Shown: positions 33,918 to 45,825 of the stretch, one piece after another
Numbering within the stretch: position 1 is the first letter of the stretch
How the letters are laid out: each line of letters begins with the position of its first letter
Source of the DNA: Triticum aestivum
Lineage: Eukaryota > Streptophyta > Magnoliopsida > Poales > Poaceae
DNA length: 64,000 nucleotides
Assembly (NCBI RefSeq): GCF_018294505.1
Contig: NC_057812.1
Location: 62,965,025-63,029,024 of the forward strand
Direction of reading: 5' to 3'
Program-made: the position numbers and the translations under genes
Notes under the pieces: generated by a model
What the model saw: the letters and a program-made list of their open reading frames with translations, nothing else
Databases searched by the model: none
Told to the model about the DNA's origin: nothing

Positions 33918-35686
33918 GCATGCTTAAATTCAATATTTAGGGATTCTTTTTGAATTGTTTGGATTGCTTAGCACATGTGTCACATGGTCAATATTTAGGG
34001 ATTATTAACATATGAAAACAACAATTCAATCGCCTATGTAAATGTGTACAACATAATTTTCAAGATAAATCGAAACATGACACGTGCATATGCAATTTGT
34101 CAACAAGTCCAGTTGTAGTAGAAAAAGACAGCATGTGCACGTATCCAACCGTGCCTCCTACGACTTTGTTCCCTGCTTTTGTCGCCACATGTCTTTGGAA
34201 GTAAAAAATATATAAGGTGATTTTCTCATAATAAACCGTTTTGGAGAGAAATTTGCAACCAACCAAAAATATCTACTGCGTGCACCTTGGCCCCCGTGGG
34301 GAGATTGGATCGACTCCTAGATTATAGGGTGAGGCCATCGTGATAGTGAGAGAAGAATTCATTTTTTCGAGGGAAGGTAGGAATTATGTGTGGTTGCAAA
34401 ATGGAGCTTATTGTAATCAAGGAAATTATTATTTAACAAAAATCTTGCTATTTTCAAGCTATGATAAAAATAACTAAATTGTTTTGGCAAAAAAAGTTGA
34501 TTATGGGTTAGTTCGTTCTGTGGACAGGTACGTGTAGTGGTGCATGCTGTGGGCCCAGGTGGCTCTTGGTGCATGCAGTGTATCATGCTGGCTTGAGGTG
34601 CACAAGGTAGTAACCTGGTGAATCGGGGTGAAAGTCTTGTGCTAATTTCTATTTTGTGGTGTGTGACATATGAGTCTACCCGGGGGGAATGCTTGGCTTG
34701 GGGGCCGGTGTAAGTGGTGTGGGTCTACTGCGTAAGTGGTGCGCCACATGAGTCTAGACGGCGGGGGTGCATGGTTTGGATCGCGCTACCTTGAGGTAAC
34801 ACATCCGGTTTGTGCACTGAGTGCGGGACCGTTCCTCCGTTTTCATCCGTGCTTTCTCTCGGGTCAACAGAGAACAATCCAAACGAGCATGCTAGGTCCC
34901 GGCCTTTCTAGGGTCCCATGTGCCATATTCGGGACAGTTGCCGCATTTCTAGGGTAGTATCATCGGGAATTCACGATCTATACCGCGGCCACATGAAATC
35001 ATAGTAGGGAATGGGGCAACAATCAGATGCTAAGCTCTTTGGTCCATATATATGGGCCATGTGCCACCAAAGAGAAGGGCCGCCTTGGAGCCATTGTACA
35101 TTGAGAGGAAAAGAGTCTGGCCTATGAACGGTGTGCGGGGCCTGCCCCTTCATCTGCTTCAGAACTCCGTGCCGCAAGATGTGGACCCTAGCAACCAAGG
35201 CTCGTCCCGTGCGTCGCACGCCAACTAGACCCACACCATGCATGCACGCGTGGCCAAGTAGACACTCACCGGTCAACCTTGACAATGTACACAACACGCA
35301 TGCGCGCTCATTAGCCATCTAGCCCACAACCATGCACACCTCGGTTCATTGGACCTCCGACACGAGTCCCTTCCCTCGGCATGCCAGGTATGTCAAGCAA
35401 CACGCGACTACACATATTGCACACCGAGATACGACGTCATTCACTAGTGCCAGCAAACCTGTGCACCTGAGCATCTCTACCCATGGTGGACACTAGCGCA
35501 TGGTTTGGATCGAGAAGCCTAGAGGCACATGATGTCGGCCCGATTGGCTGGGGGTGCATGACATGGGTCGAGATGAAATGCTTGACATCACATGGATCCA
35601 CATTCCCCTACCCAATACCAGACGGCGGGCATATACCAGAGGAATCCAAGTGGTCGCTGACGAAGCTTGGAAGCCATGTGTTATGT
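33918..35686. repeat. Degenerate ~1.75-kb repeat R4 (unit 3)
   Basis: Collinear with 15301-17065, same landmark order. The next copy begins at 35687, giving a period of 1769 bp. Confidence 0.6.
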
Positions 35687-36670
35687 GCATGCTGAATTTC
35701 AATATTTAGGAATTATTAACATACGAAAACAATAATTCAAGTGTCTATGTAAAGGTGTACAACATAATTTTCAATAAAAATGAAACATGACACGTGCACA
35801 TGCAACTTGCCAACAAGTGCACTTGTAGTACAAAAAGACAATATGTGCACGTATCCCACCATGCCTTCTACAATTTTTGTTCCATATTTTTTCGCCACAT
35901 ATCTTTGGAAGGAAAAAGAAGAATGTGATTTTCCCATAAAAACCGTGATGGCGAGATGGTTGCAACCAACCAAGATAGATAGTGCGTGGAAGTTGTCCCC
36001 CGTGGGGGGATTGGATAGACCACTCCTAGATTATAGGGTGAGGCCACCGTGAACGTGGCCGTGGGAGGGTGAAGAAGGATTCATTTTTTCGAGGGAAAGG
36101 AAGTAATTTTGTGGGTTTAGAAAAAGGAATGCACCCCTTTTTGAGGGACAAAAAATGCACGTTATAATGTGTAATTAATGAAATTCTAATTTAACAGAAA
36201 CCTTTCTATTTTCAAGCAATTTAAAAACAACTTACTTTTTTGGCAAAAAAATGTTCATAATGCGATAGTCCATTTTTTGGACACTTACGTGTGTAGTGGT
36301 GCATGTTGTGGAAATTGGGGTGGAAGTGTTGTGCTAAGCTATTTTGCGGGGTGCGGCATATGAGTCTACACGGGGAATGGTTGGCTTGGGGGCCGGCGTA
36401 AGTGACGTGGGTCTAGTGTCTAAGTGGTGCACCACGTGGGTCTAAACGGCGGGGGTGCATGGTTTGGATCTAGCTACCTTGAGGTAACATGTCCAGCTTG
36501 CACAATGAATGCGGGCCCGTTCCTCCATTTTCATCGATGCTCTCTCTCGGGTCAACGGAGAACAATCCAAAAGCACATGGAAGGTCCCGGCCTTTCTCGG
36601 AGCCCGCGCTTGCCATATTCGGGACATTTGCCGCATTTCTAGGGTAGTATCCTCGGAAATTCAGGATCTA
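35687..36670. repeat. Degenerate ~1.75-kb repeat R5, truncated (unit 3)
   Basis: Collinear with 17066-18049 and ends at the same point next to the FAR1-like 3' end. Confidence 0.6.
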
Positions 36671-36832
36671 ACTTAACTGATTTTCTCTTCATAGCTACAG
36701 AAGCTAACTTGACAGCTCTTATTCGCTCAGCCTGTGGTACATTCCTAGGAGGCCTTTTTGTCTTCATCACCCCTTTGGCCTGTTATTTACTGCCCTTACT
36801 GGAGTCTTTCCTGGAAAAGTTGAAAAACGTCA
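36671..36832 (-). pseudogene. FAR1-like copy 3, last exon region (left of the LTR element)
   Basis: Minus-strand match to the last exon of copy 2 (PPRNVPQAEL...AVKLASVAMKRKSV) with the same in-frame TAA. It has one substitution in the RAVKLA area (TTCGCT versus TTAGCT on the plus strand). It is separated from the rest of the gene by the retrotransposon, which landed in the preceding intron. Confidence 0.5.
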
Positions 36833-36837
36833 ACACA
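36833..36837. repeat. Target site duplication, left (ACACA)
   Basis: Identical to 49872-49876. The empty site in unit 2 reads ACACC. Confidence 0.85.
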
Positions 36838-39800
36838 TGTCACGACCCCGACTCGATGTCACATCGATCTAGCCGGTAACACCTCATATCACTTTGCGGC
36901 CTCACGCACGGTATCCCCACGGGTGTCGTCTTACCTTTTCCCGGGACCGTTTGCGCCTTTTGGCTCACGTATATGATAGTGTCGCTAGCATCCATATGAT
37001 AAGGAGCCCGGGCTGACATGACTAGTCGTAAACCCAAAGTGGCACAGACTTACAGGGACAGGCATCCATGACCCAGCTTCGAACGTGTCGGTCATCAGCA
37101 AGTGGGTCCGGGCTGTAGCACTGGGCTAGCAGGACTCCGGTAAACCGGGCTGTAGCGGGCTAACAGGACTCCGGTACTCAAAGTGTGACATTTCCCCGAG
37201 GGGACAGACACGGGAACAAAGAAGGACACATGCCGGCCAGCCTAAGTGTTCCAGAGCAGTAGCAAGCTACCATGGCTCAGCGGTAACACAAGGAGACATT
37301 TCCCGGTAAGAGAGGCTACTAAAGATAAACAACTAGATAGTCAGATCCCACACATAACACTACACATTACACGTACGCATAACATGCAAGTATGTGCTGT
37401 ACAACATGGCATCACAGCATAACTCAACAATTATATAGATAAAGGCTCAGAGGAGCCATCATAGCATTTATTGCAAACAGGGGTCACAAGACCCGTCATA
37501 CAGAGCATACAAGCAACAAGCGGAAGCATTACATGTCTGGGTACAGACATCTACAAATGAAAAAGGCTGAAGAGCCTGACTATCTACAACATCCGATCAA
37601 GATCGTAGCTGAGGTACTAGCTACTAGTCGAAGTCCACGAGAACACTAGTAAGACCGAAGTCTCTGCTGCAAAAACGTAAATAAAGCAACATGAGTACAA
37701 AGGTACTCAGCAAGACTTACATCAGATCCTATCATACATGCATTTGTATCAAGAGGGTAACGTGGGGTTTAGTTGCAGCAAGCCAGCTTTGACTCTGTGG
37801 CTATCCTGTTCTACGACTACCAGAAACTTTTGAGGTGAAACAACGAACACGAGTCCACTAATCACCATACAATACACTACTATGGATTCATCCCCGTCTC
37901 CCTACGAGAAGGCCATCCATAGCACTCACACTTGTCTTGAGCATTTTAGAGTATCCACTTCAAGTTGTCTATGTACCATGTAAGCATCCAAGAAGTCCAT
38001 AACCGCGGACCCGGCTATTCGAATAGATCATGTTAACCCTGCAGGGGTGTACTTCTTCACACACGCTCTCGCCACTTACCGCCATGTACACGTCATGTAT
38101 CTCGGCAACCTTCAAGCGGAAGCCTGGCGAGGGTGTCGGCCACGACCTGACTAACCACACAAGACTCTAGTCCAGGTTTATCGCCTATTCGGGTTCCATC
38201 CGCAAGGAGATCCGGCCAGGGTGTCACTCACGGCCCCAAACGATGTGAGCAGGGTTCCCGAGCCCACCAACCGGGTGCCACTCGGTACACCGTGCCACGT
38301 GTGCCTAGTCTGTCCCAAGCCCACCCTGCCGGGTGCCACTTGGTAGAAAAATAGCACTACCTACAAACACCAGAAACTAGTTGCGACTCCTGGACAGAGA
38401 CCAAGTTGGTTAATAAGTCGAGAGGGGTCGAGTTACCGGAACCCAATATGTGGTAGTATCGAGTCATTGGACAACATACACAGAACTCAGTGCTTAAGGA
38501 CGGTTCCAGTGAAACAACCCACCATGTACTCCTACATGGCCTCTCACCGCTACCTTTACCAAATCGTGTTCACACACTTAACTCTCAGCAATCAGGACAT
38601 ATCGTGACACTCCAATTCATTCCAAATGAACCAGACCTGACACACTCTAAGCAATAGCAGGCATAGCATGGTAGGAACACATCAGTGGCTTCAATCAACT
38701 CCTACACATGCTAGTGGGTTTCAACTATTTACTGTGGCAATGACAGGTCATGCAGAGGAATGGGTTCAACTACCGCAGCACAAAGTAGCAGATGAATCGT
38801 TGTTGTCCTAATGCAATAACTGAGAGCAGGAGCGAGAGAGTAGGGTTTTATCGAAATGAACAAGGGGGTTTGCTTGCCTGGTAAATCAACAAGGGAGGCA
38901 CCGCTTCACAGACAGGTACTCTGGAACGTCTCCGGAGCAGGACCTATCGAGAAGGAACGGTGCCGGCAATCAATACACAATCATATGCAACAATATGATG
39001 CATGAACATGGCATGTAGATGTGATGCTGTTGAGCTAATGCAACTAGTGTTCAATTGGTTTGAAGTCCATTTGAACCAAAGGTTCAAATGCATTTCTAAA
39101 TTAGGTCTCTTATATATGCCATAATGTGTTTTCCCATATTCAGCATGTATAAGTTGGTTTTTCATGCATGAAACTAGTACAGATGGAAAGATTGCATTTT
39201 TCTGATAATTTTTCATATATAAATTATTTAAATCTGAGCTACGGTTGAATTGTTATGAATTTTTGAAGTTTAAATCAATTTCTGGATTTTCTGAATTATT
39301 TTAATTCCAGAAAATAAATAATTGCGTCAGCATGACGTCATCACGACGTCAGCGGTCAACTGGGCTGGTCCAGGTCAAACCTGACGTGTGGGACCCACAC
39401 GTCAGTGACAGGGGGTTAACAGGGGTTAATTTAATTTAATTAAAAGGTTAGGGGGGGGTCGGGCCCACTGGTCAGCGACCCTGGGGGTCAAACCCGGTCA
39501 TCTCGCCGGCGTTTAGCCGCCGGCGAGGCCGAGCGCGGCGGAGGAAGTGCATTTGCACGTTACGGCCACCAAACGGGAGGCGGAGAGCATCTACGAGCTC
39601 CTGGGAACGAGCCGCAGCTCTTGGTGGTGATGGTTGAGCTCGGGGTGGCCGGAGACGTCGCCGGCGACGACTTTGGCGGTCGCCGGAGTTCGGGCGCCGA
39701 TGAAACGGCGCCACCGTGCACGGGAGGAACAACGGGTAGCAACTACGCGTTCTGCAGGCTCCCACAAAGCCAACGGGCATATGCACGGGGCCGATTGGCC

Positions 39801-40882
39801 ACCGGAGCCTCGTCGGCGACGAGTTCGTGCGGCGGTGTGCTTCGGGCATCATGGGAAGTGGTGCTACAACGAGCGCTGGCCGTGGGGATAGGGGGAAACG
39901 ACGGAGGAGCTCACTGGGAGGTCGAAGCGCAGCTCGGTGGGCCTGGGGACGACCTAGACGGCGCGAATCGAAGACGAGGTCACCGGCGGCCGAAGGTTGA
40001 AGAAGAGCTCGGAGTCGACGCTGCAGGGCTTCCGGCGGGGCGTGGTTCGGTGAGGGGGTCGAGGACGACGTCGCGGAGCTCGTGGGCATAACCGAGGGGC
40101 GAGGGGGTGGCTGTGGCCGTGGTGGTTCCCGTCGGCGGCGGCGGCGGTTTCGGGTGAGAGAGAGGGAGCCAGAGGAGAGGAGGAGGGCGAGGGAGAGTGA
40201 GAGCGGTGCGGGCAGCTGCGTGGCGACGTCCGGGGCGTTCCAGGCGACGAGGAGGAAGCAGGAGGTGGCCAGGGAAGCAGGAGGTGGAGGCGCGGCGGTG
40301 CGCGCGCGTCGGCACGCGCCGTTCCCCTGTCGGGGAGGAAGACGACAGAGGAGGGGCCAGGTGGGTTGGGCCGCCTCCTGGCTGGGCCGGCCTGCTGCTG
40401 CTGGGCTGCGCAGGGGAGGAGCCCCAGGTAAGCCCCTCCTTTCCTTTTATTTCTGTTTTCTATTTTTTTCTGACATTGTTTGGATTTAATAAATATATTA
40501 AATCATTTAATTTTATTATGCCAATTTTTGCAGGAGCTGGATATATTATTCCAGAGCTCTTTTATAAATGGCATAATTTTTGGGCCATATTTCATATATA
40601 TAGAAATATATTTCCAATGCAAATATTTATCGAATTAATCCAAATGGCCAAAATAAATGTCCATGAGCTCCTAAAAATATTGTTTTGATTTTTATCTCTG
40701 TCCAATATTTTTAGAGGGCATCATGAGCATTTTCTTGGACCCTTTTGGAGAAATTTTTATTTGGGTCATTTTCAAAAATGATTCTGAGGGTTCCACCAAT
40801 CCTCATTTCAAATTTAAATGAAATTTAAATATGATGCACAATAGCTAGCTAGCCTAGGTCATACCAGACTAGGGATGTGACA
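36838..40882 (-). repeat. Left LTR (3' LTR of the element)
   Basis: 4045 bp, TGTCACGACC to GATGTGACA. It matches the right LTR throughout, with differences unevenly spread: about a dozen in the first 210 bases, but long stretches almost identical. A GC-rich block (39480-40430) gives spurious long frames on both strands. Confidence 0.92.
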
Positions 40883-41816
40883 ACTCGCCCCCACTTGAAA
40901 GAATCTCGTCTCGAGATTCAGGGGTCGACGGAAAGAAAGCGGGGTACTCCAGTCGAAGACGATCTTCTCGCTCCCAAGTAGCCTCTCTCTCGGAATGATG
41001 AGACCACTGAACTTTGAGAAACTTGATGTTCTGACGTCGAGTAACACGCTCTGCTTGATCAAGAATGCGAACCGGGTACTCTCGGTATGTGAGGTTATCT
41101 TGGAGATCAAGCGTTTCGTGGTCCACTCCGCGGATAGGATCCGAGAAGCAACGCCTGAGTTGAGAGACGTGGAAGACATCATGAACTCGAGAAAGATGTG
41201 GGGGTAGTTCCAACTGGTAGGCAACCTCTCCTCGTTTAGCGAGAATGCGAAAAGGACCAATGTAACGAGGAGCCAACTTGCCCTTGATACCGAAACGATG
41301 GGTACCCTTCAAAGGAGTAACCCGAAGGTAAGCTTGGTCGCCAATTTCATAAGTCATATCCTTATGATGACGATCATACTGACTTTTCTGACGAGACTGG
41401 GCTGTTTTCAAATTCTCACGAATGATGCGAACTTGCTCTTCTGCCTCCTGGATCATATCCGGTCCAAAGAATTGTCTTTCACCGGTTTCTGACCAGTTCA
41501 AAGGTGTTCGACATCTTCGTCCATAGAGAACCTCAAAAGGAGCTTTCTTGAGGCTGGATTGGTAGCTATTGTTATAAGCAAACTCGGCGAAAGGAAGACA
41601 TTTCTCCCAATCCATACCGAATGAGATAACGCAAGCTCTGAGCATGTCTTCGAGAATTTGATTGACCCGTTCCACCTGACCACTCGACTGAGGGTGGAAA
41701 GCGGTACTGAAGGAAAGATGGGTTCCCATGGCAGTTTGGAAACTCTCCCAGAAATGAGAAGTGAAAAGACTGCCACGGTCTGAATTGATCTCTAGTGGAA
41801 CACCATGAAGTGACAC
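40869..41816 (-). CDS. Integrase C-terminal and chromodomain part of pol
   Basis: 315 codons starting MSLHGVPLEINSDRGSLFTS, which holds the second catalytic Asp; the catalytic Glu is in GQVERVNQILEDML. The GPF/Y-type module (RYIGPFRILAKRGEVAYQLE) and the DVFHVSQL motif follow. A chromodomain closes the protein (VRILDQAER, LKVQWSHHSEREATWERED, YPAFF). The frame ends just inside the left LTR, normal for this lineage. The chromodomain is what places the element among chromoviruses. Confidence 0.88.
   Translation of the reverse strand: MSLHGVPLEINSDRGSLFTSHFWESFQTAMGTHLSFSTAFHPQSSGQVERVNQILEDMLRACVISFGMDWEKCLPFAEFAYNNSYQSSLKKAPFEVLYGRRCRTPLNWSETGERQFFGPDMIQEAEEQVRIIRENLKTAQSRQKSQYDRHHKDMTYEIGDQAYLRVTPLKGTHRFGIKGKLAPRYIGPFRILAKRGEVAYQLELPPHLSRVHDVFHVSQLRRCFSDPIRGVDHETLDLQDNLTYREYPVRILDQAERVTRRQNIKFLKVQWSHHSEREATWEREDRLRLEYPAFFPSTPESRDEILSSGGELSHP
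40883..40896 (-). promoter_or_regulatory. Polypurine tract
   Basis: The minus strand reads AAGTGGGGGCGAGT immediately before the left LTR, where second-strand synthesis would be primed. It is mostly purine with two pyrimidine interruptions. Confidence 0.7.
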
Positions 41817-42322
41817 TATTCGAGAAATATATAAGTCAGCAAGCTGACTAGCAGTGATACTCTCTCGAACAGGAGGAAGTGAGCCACTTTGGAGAGACGA
41901 TCAACGACTACGAAGATAGCATTATTCCCTCTCTTGGTCCTGGGAAAGCCGGTGATGAAGTCCATACCAACTTTATCCCATTTCCATTCAGGAATAGCTA
42001 AAGGCTGAAGGGTGCCAGCAGGTCTTTGATGCTCTGCCTTAACGCGACGACAAACGTCACATTTAGCAATGAACTCAGCGATTTCTCTCTTCATCCTAGT
42101 CCACCAGAACCTCTGGCGTAGGTCCTGATACATCTTAGTACTACCGGGATGAATCGTGAGAGGAGATTCATGCGCCTCCTTAAGAATCAATTGTCGCAGA
42201 TGTTGATTCTTGGGAACCACCAAGCGATTCTCAAAGAAAACAACACCACGATCATCCATAGAGAAACATCCACCAACTCCCTTCTTAATGTTTCTCTTGA
42301 TCCGGATAATCCCCCGTATCAA
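41816..42322 (-). CDS. Integrase N-terminal and core part of pol
   Basis: 168 codons. The HHCC zinc finger runs through [22 protein letters not shown] and CDVCRRVK. The core begins with the first catalytic Asp in MDFITGFP, and ends at [14 protein letters not shown] one-base loss at about 41873-41884 then throws the frame into a stop, cutting off the remaining D and E of the DDE triad. Confidence 0.85.
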   Translation of the reverse strand: MIRGIIRIKRNIKKGVGGCFSMDDRGVVFFENRLVVPKNQHLRQLILKEAHESPLTIHPGSTKMYQDLRQRFWWTRMKREIAEFIAKCDVCRRVKAEHQRPAGTLQPLAIPEWKWDKVGMDFITGFPRTKRGNNAIFVVVDRLSKVAHFLLFERVSLLVSLLTYIFLE

Positions 42323-43976
42323 TGTTCTGGGTCAGGATGATCTGATCCTCAAGGGTAGGTTTCGCCACCAAGGTAGAAAGGAATCCGCGAGGAGCAATGT
42401 GAAGGTTAAGCTTACAGAATTCCTCATGGAGAAGTGGTTGGCCTTGCTGCAACATGAGATTGTTGCAATAGGATTTACGACTTAGAGCATCAGCCATGAC
42501 ATTGGCTTTGCCTGGGGTGTAGGTAATCCCTAGATCATAATCTGTGATCAACTCCAACCAACGTCTTTGCCTAAGGTTCAGATCCGGTTGGGTGAAGATA
42601 TACTTGAGACTCTGGTGATCGGTGTAGATCTCGCAACGTTTACCAAGGAGGTAATGTCGCCAGGTCTTGAGTGCATAGACTACGGCTGCAAGCTCTAGAT
42701 CATGTGTAGGATAATTCTCCTCATGTGGATGCAACTGTCGAGATGCATAGGCAATCACATGACGATCCTGCATAAGAATGCAACCTAGTCCCTGTCGTGA
42801 GGCGTCGCAGTAGATAATAAAGTCTTTAGTGAAATCCGGTGGCACAAGTATGGGAGCAGAAGTCAGGCGTCTTTTCAGTTCCTGAAAACTGTACTCACAC
42901 TGTGGGGACCACTCAAACTTTTTATCTTTCTTGAGAAGTTCCGTGAGGGGTTTGGCTACTTTGGAGAAGTTTTCAACAAAGCGGCGACAATAGCTGGCTA
43001 GACCAAGGAAACTCCTAACTTGTTTCACGGTCTCAGGTGGAGTCCAATCGAGAACGGCTTGAACTCTCTCGGGATTGACAGCAATGCCCTTACCAGAGAT
43101 TACGTGGCCTAGGTAGGTCACTTCTGGCAACCAAAATTCACACTTGGAGAACTTGGCATAAAGGCGGTGTTCTCTGAGTTTTTCTAAAACAAGTCTAAGA
43201 TGTTCGGCATGCTCTTCCTCGTTCTTCGAGTAAATAAGAATATCATCGAGGTAAACCACGACGAACTTATCTAAGTACTCCATGAAGATCGAGTTCATCA
43301 AGCGGGAGAATGTGGCTGGGGCGTTGGTTAGGCCAAAGGACATGACGGTGTACTCGTACTGGCCATAACGAGTGACAAAAGCTGTCTTGGGAATGTCCCC
43401 ATTTCTGATCTTGATTTGATGGTAGCCTAATCTTAAATCCATCTTGGAGAAGACTGAGGATCCAGCGAGCTGATCATACAGGTCGTTGATCCTGGGAAGC
43501 GGATACTTGTTCTTTATCGTGACCAAATTAACGGGACGATAATCTACAACCATCCGGTCCGTACCGTCTTTCTTCTTGACGAAGAGGACGGGGCAAGCCC
43601 AAGGAGAAGAACTAGGACGGATGAAACCCTTTTGCAAGGACTCATCGAGTTGTTTCTTAAGCTCGGCTAGTTCTAAGGGTGCCATCTTGTAAGGTCTCCG
43701 GGAGATTGGAGCTGTTCCTGGGATAAGATCTATGACGAACTCTACATCTCTGTCAGGTGGAACACCTGGCAGTTCCTCTGGAAAGACATCCGGAAAGTCA
43801 CGGACTACCGGAATATCTTCAAGGTCTGGAAGAGGGCTGGCATTAAGAGAATAGAGCTGACGCTTTGCAACTCTAGTGGAGACGGTGACTATCTTGCCAG
43901 ATGGGTGTGTAAGTTGAACAGATCTTGTGTAACAATCAATCTTGGCATGATGAGCTGTCATCCAGTCCATACCCAA
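42285..43976 (-). CDS. Reverse transcriptase-RNase H part of pol
   Basis: 563 codons beginning in the protease C-terminus ([10 protein letters not shown]). RT shows the normal series: the [12 protein letters not shown] entry, [49 protein letters not shown], and the YLDD catalytic box in [11 protein letters not shown]. RNase H shows [22 protein letters not shown] and the ADALSRK end. All catalytic acids look intact. The frame is lost at about 42303-42316, shortly before the integrase zinc finger. ATG 43976 is simply the first Met in this frame after the upstream frameshift; it is not a true start. Confidence 0.9.
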   Translation of the reverse strand: MGMDWMTAHHAKIDCYTRSVQLTHPSGKIVTVSTRVAKRQLYSLNASPLPDLEDIPVVRDFPDVFPEELPGVPPDRDVEFVIDLIPGTAPISRRPYKMAPLELAELKKQLDESLQKGFIRPSSSPWACPVLFVKKKDGTDRMVVDYRPVNLVTIKNKYPLPRINDLYDQLAGSSVFSKMDLRLGYHQIKIRNGDIPKTAFVTRYGQYEYTVMSFGLTNAPATFSRLMNSIFMEYLDKFVVVYLDDILIYSKNEEEHAEHLRLVLEKLREHRLYAKFSKCEFWLPEVTYLGHVISGKGIAVNPERVQAVLDWTPPETVKQVRSFLGLASYCRRFVENFSKVAKPLTELLKKDKKFEWSPQCEYSFQELKRRLTSAPILVPPDFTKDFIIYCDASRQGLGCILMQDRHVIAYASRQLHPHEENYPTHDLELAAVVYALKTWRHYLLGKRCEIYTDHQSLKYIFTQPDLNLRQRRWLELITDYDLGITYTPGKANVMADALSRKSYCNNLMLQQGQPLLHEEFCKLNLHIAPRGFLSTLVAKPTLEDQIILTQNIDTGDYPDQEKH

Positions 43977-44059
43977 GATGATGTTAATATCTGAGGACTT
44001 GAGGGCTACAAGTGATGCAAGGAATACAAGTCTGTCAACAAGGATTTCGTTACCATGGC

Positions 44060-45340
44060 TTACACTAGAGGTTTGCCATTTGATCCAGGAGTTTGGATGA
44101 CTAGCGGAGTTGGCATATCACAAAATGACATGTCGTGCAAACGAGCATAGCCTTCAGAAATGAAGGAGTGAGATGCTCCAGTATCGAATAGAACTGATGC
44201 TGGGTGACAATTGACAAGGAGTGTACCAAGAACGACATCTGGATCATCATGAGCGTCTTTAGCTGAGACGTGATGCACACGTCCACGTTCAGTGGGGGCT
44301 GACTTGACACTGATCATCTTGCGTGATGGCTTAATACAGCCAACAGTCTTCTCGGGCTGGGGTGGAGCATAACTAGTCTGAGAGCAGTCACGTGCATAGT
44401 GTCCTGGCTTCCCGCATGTGAAGCAAGTCCCTGAGGTTGGACGGGGACCCGCACTGACAAGCGGTCTACCAGTAGGCCTGGGTGGAACATACGACTGAGC
44501 TGGGGAAGGCACCACATGAGATGACCTCGGTGTATAACCGGAAGGAAGAGCGGAGTTTGGAACCCAAATCCGGCGTTTCTGGGAACTAGAGCCAGAGGAA
44601 GATCCCAAATCACGGGTGTGCTTACGAGACTCCTCGTAAGTGAGTTGAGCTGTCTCTGCATTGATGGCCTTGTTCACAAGGGCTTGGAATGTATCACAAT
44701 GATGCAGGTGAAGATCACGACGCAACTTGGGGTTGAGACCCTTCCGGAACCTAGCCTGCTTCTTGGCGTCCGTGGACACTTCTTCTGTGGCATAACGGGC
44801 GAGGTTCTCGAACTCTCTGCTATAAGCATCAACAGCCATCTTACTCTGGGTGAAACTACAGAACTCTTCTCTCTTGCGATCAATGAGGGCCTGGGGAATG
44901 TGATGCTCACGAAAAGCCTCAGTGAAATCCTTCCAGGTAGGAATCTGGCCAGCTGGAAGCAAAGCCTCATAGTTCTGCCACCAAAGACTAGCAGGACCTT
45001 CCAGGTGGTATGTGGCATAAGTGACCTTGTCATCTTCAGCTACGTTCGCAGAACGCAGCTTATGGGTGATGCTACGGAGCCAGTCATCTGCATCGAGTGG
45101 CTCGATGGAATGATGAAAAGTAGGTGGGTGCAAGCGAATGAAATCATGAATGGTAGCAGACCCTTTGAACTGATGTGCGGTGTTCTCCTCGATACGTGCC
45201 AACAAACGGTTAGACTCACGCTTGTTCCTCTCCATCTCTAGCATGAACTCTGTCAACGAAGGCTGGTCGGGAGGATCCTCATCCCTACCATCTCCATGGT
45301 TCTGGCTACGAGCAACGGAACTTCGCTTAGCTGATGACAT
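44060..45340 (-). CDS. Gag-protease part of the Ty3/gypsy polyprotein
   Basis: 426 residues from ATG 45340. The capsid region (about residues 63-235) holds the Retrotrans_gag signature ([51 protein letters not shown]). A CCHC zinc knuckle ([14 protein letters not shown], about residue 306) follows, then the start of the aspartic protease with DTGASHSFI at about residue 386. The frame stops early at 44060 because one A is missing in a run at about 44080; the protease would otherwise continue into the next frame. In the intact family gag and pol form one long frame, so the short product is a lesion, not a natural end. It lies 470 bp from the PBS. Confidence 0.88.
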   Translation of the reverse strand: MSSAKRSSVARSQNHGDGRDEDPPDQPSLTEFMLEMERNKRESNRLLARIEENTAHQFKGSATIHDFIRLHPPTFHHSIEPLDADDWLRSITHKLRSANVAEDDKVTYATYHLEGPASLWWQNYEALLPAGQIPTWKDFTEAFREHHIPQALIDRKREEFCSFTQSKMAVDAYSREFENLARYATEEVSTDAKKQARFRKGLNPKLRRDLHLHHCDTFQALVNKAINAETAQLTYEESRKHTRDLGSSSGSSSQKRRIWVPNSALPSGYTPRSSHVVPSPAQSYVPPRPTGRPLVSAGPRPTSGTCFTCGKPGHYARDCSQTSYAPPQPEKTVGCIKPSRKMISVKSAPTERGRVHHVSAKDAHDDPDVVLGTLLVNCHPASVLFDTGASHSFISEGYARLHDMSFCDMPTPLVIQTPGSNGKPLV

Positions 45341-45808
45341 CCTGAGAACGAACCAAGGACGGAATCAGCATCAACTATGGACTGTAGAATGTAGGACAAG
45401 GAATTAGTATCACTCGAACTCCTAGGGAAATTCCGGCAGCATAACGGCAGTAAAATGCTCAGAATGAGACATCCTGCTAAAAATGGGGTAGTAACATACT
45501 CATCATCACCACTCAAGGTTCTGAGATAGTACTAAACAGACTACACCGGAAGTACTCAAAACTGGGGTATGACTCTGATCAACCAATCCTATGGGACTAC
45601 GGAGTAGTAACACGTGATCCTGATAGACGGAAGAGAAAGCCTAGTTCCTTAACCCCGTAGGAAAGATAGGATGACTCAGATCAGAAGGCCATGAGGTAAA
45701 GGAGTAAAAGAGCCTTACGTTCCTTCCCACAATCAATTCCCTTACATAACTAAAGAATTTCTAGACTCAACTTCGACCAGTTTGGCTTGGTAATCCTACA
45801 GGCAGTCA
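45341..45808 (-). other. Retrotransposon leader between PBS and gag
   Basis: Non-coding leader that would carry packaging signals. Frames here are short and not family-like. Confidence 0.6.
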
Positions 45809-45821
45809 GGCTCTGATACCA
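45809..45821 (-). promoter_or_regulatory. Primer binding site, initiator tRNA-Met
   Basis: The minus strand reads TGGTATCAGAGCC, complementary to the 3' end of initiator tRNA-Met, four bases inside the right LTR. This is the usual PBS for plant Ty3/gypsy elements. Confidence 0.9.
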
Positions 45822-45825
45822 AAGC

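Noticed and set aside
39472..40089. 205-residue minus-strand ORF inside the LTR
   Set aside because: It lies in a GC-rich LTR segment, is open on both strands, and is shortened by indels in the other LTR; no domain.
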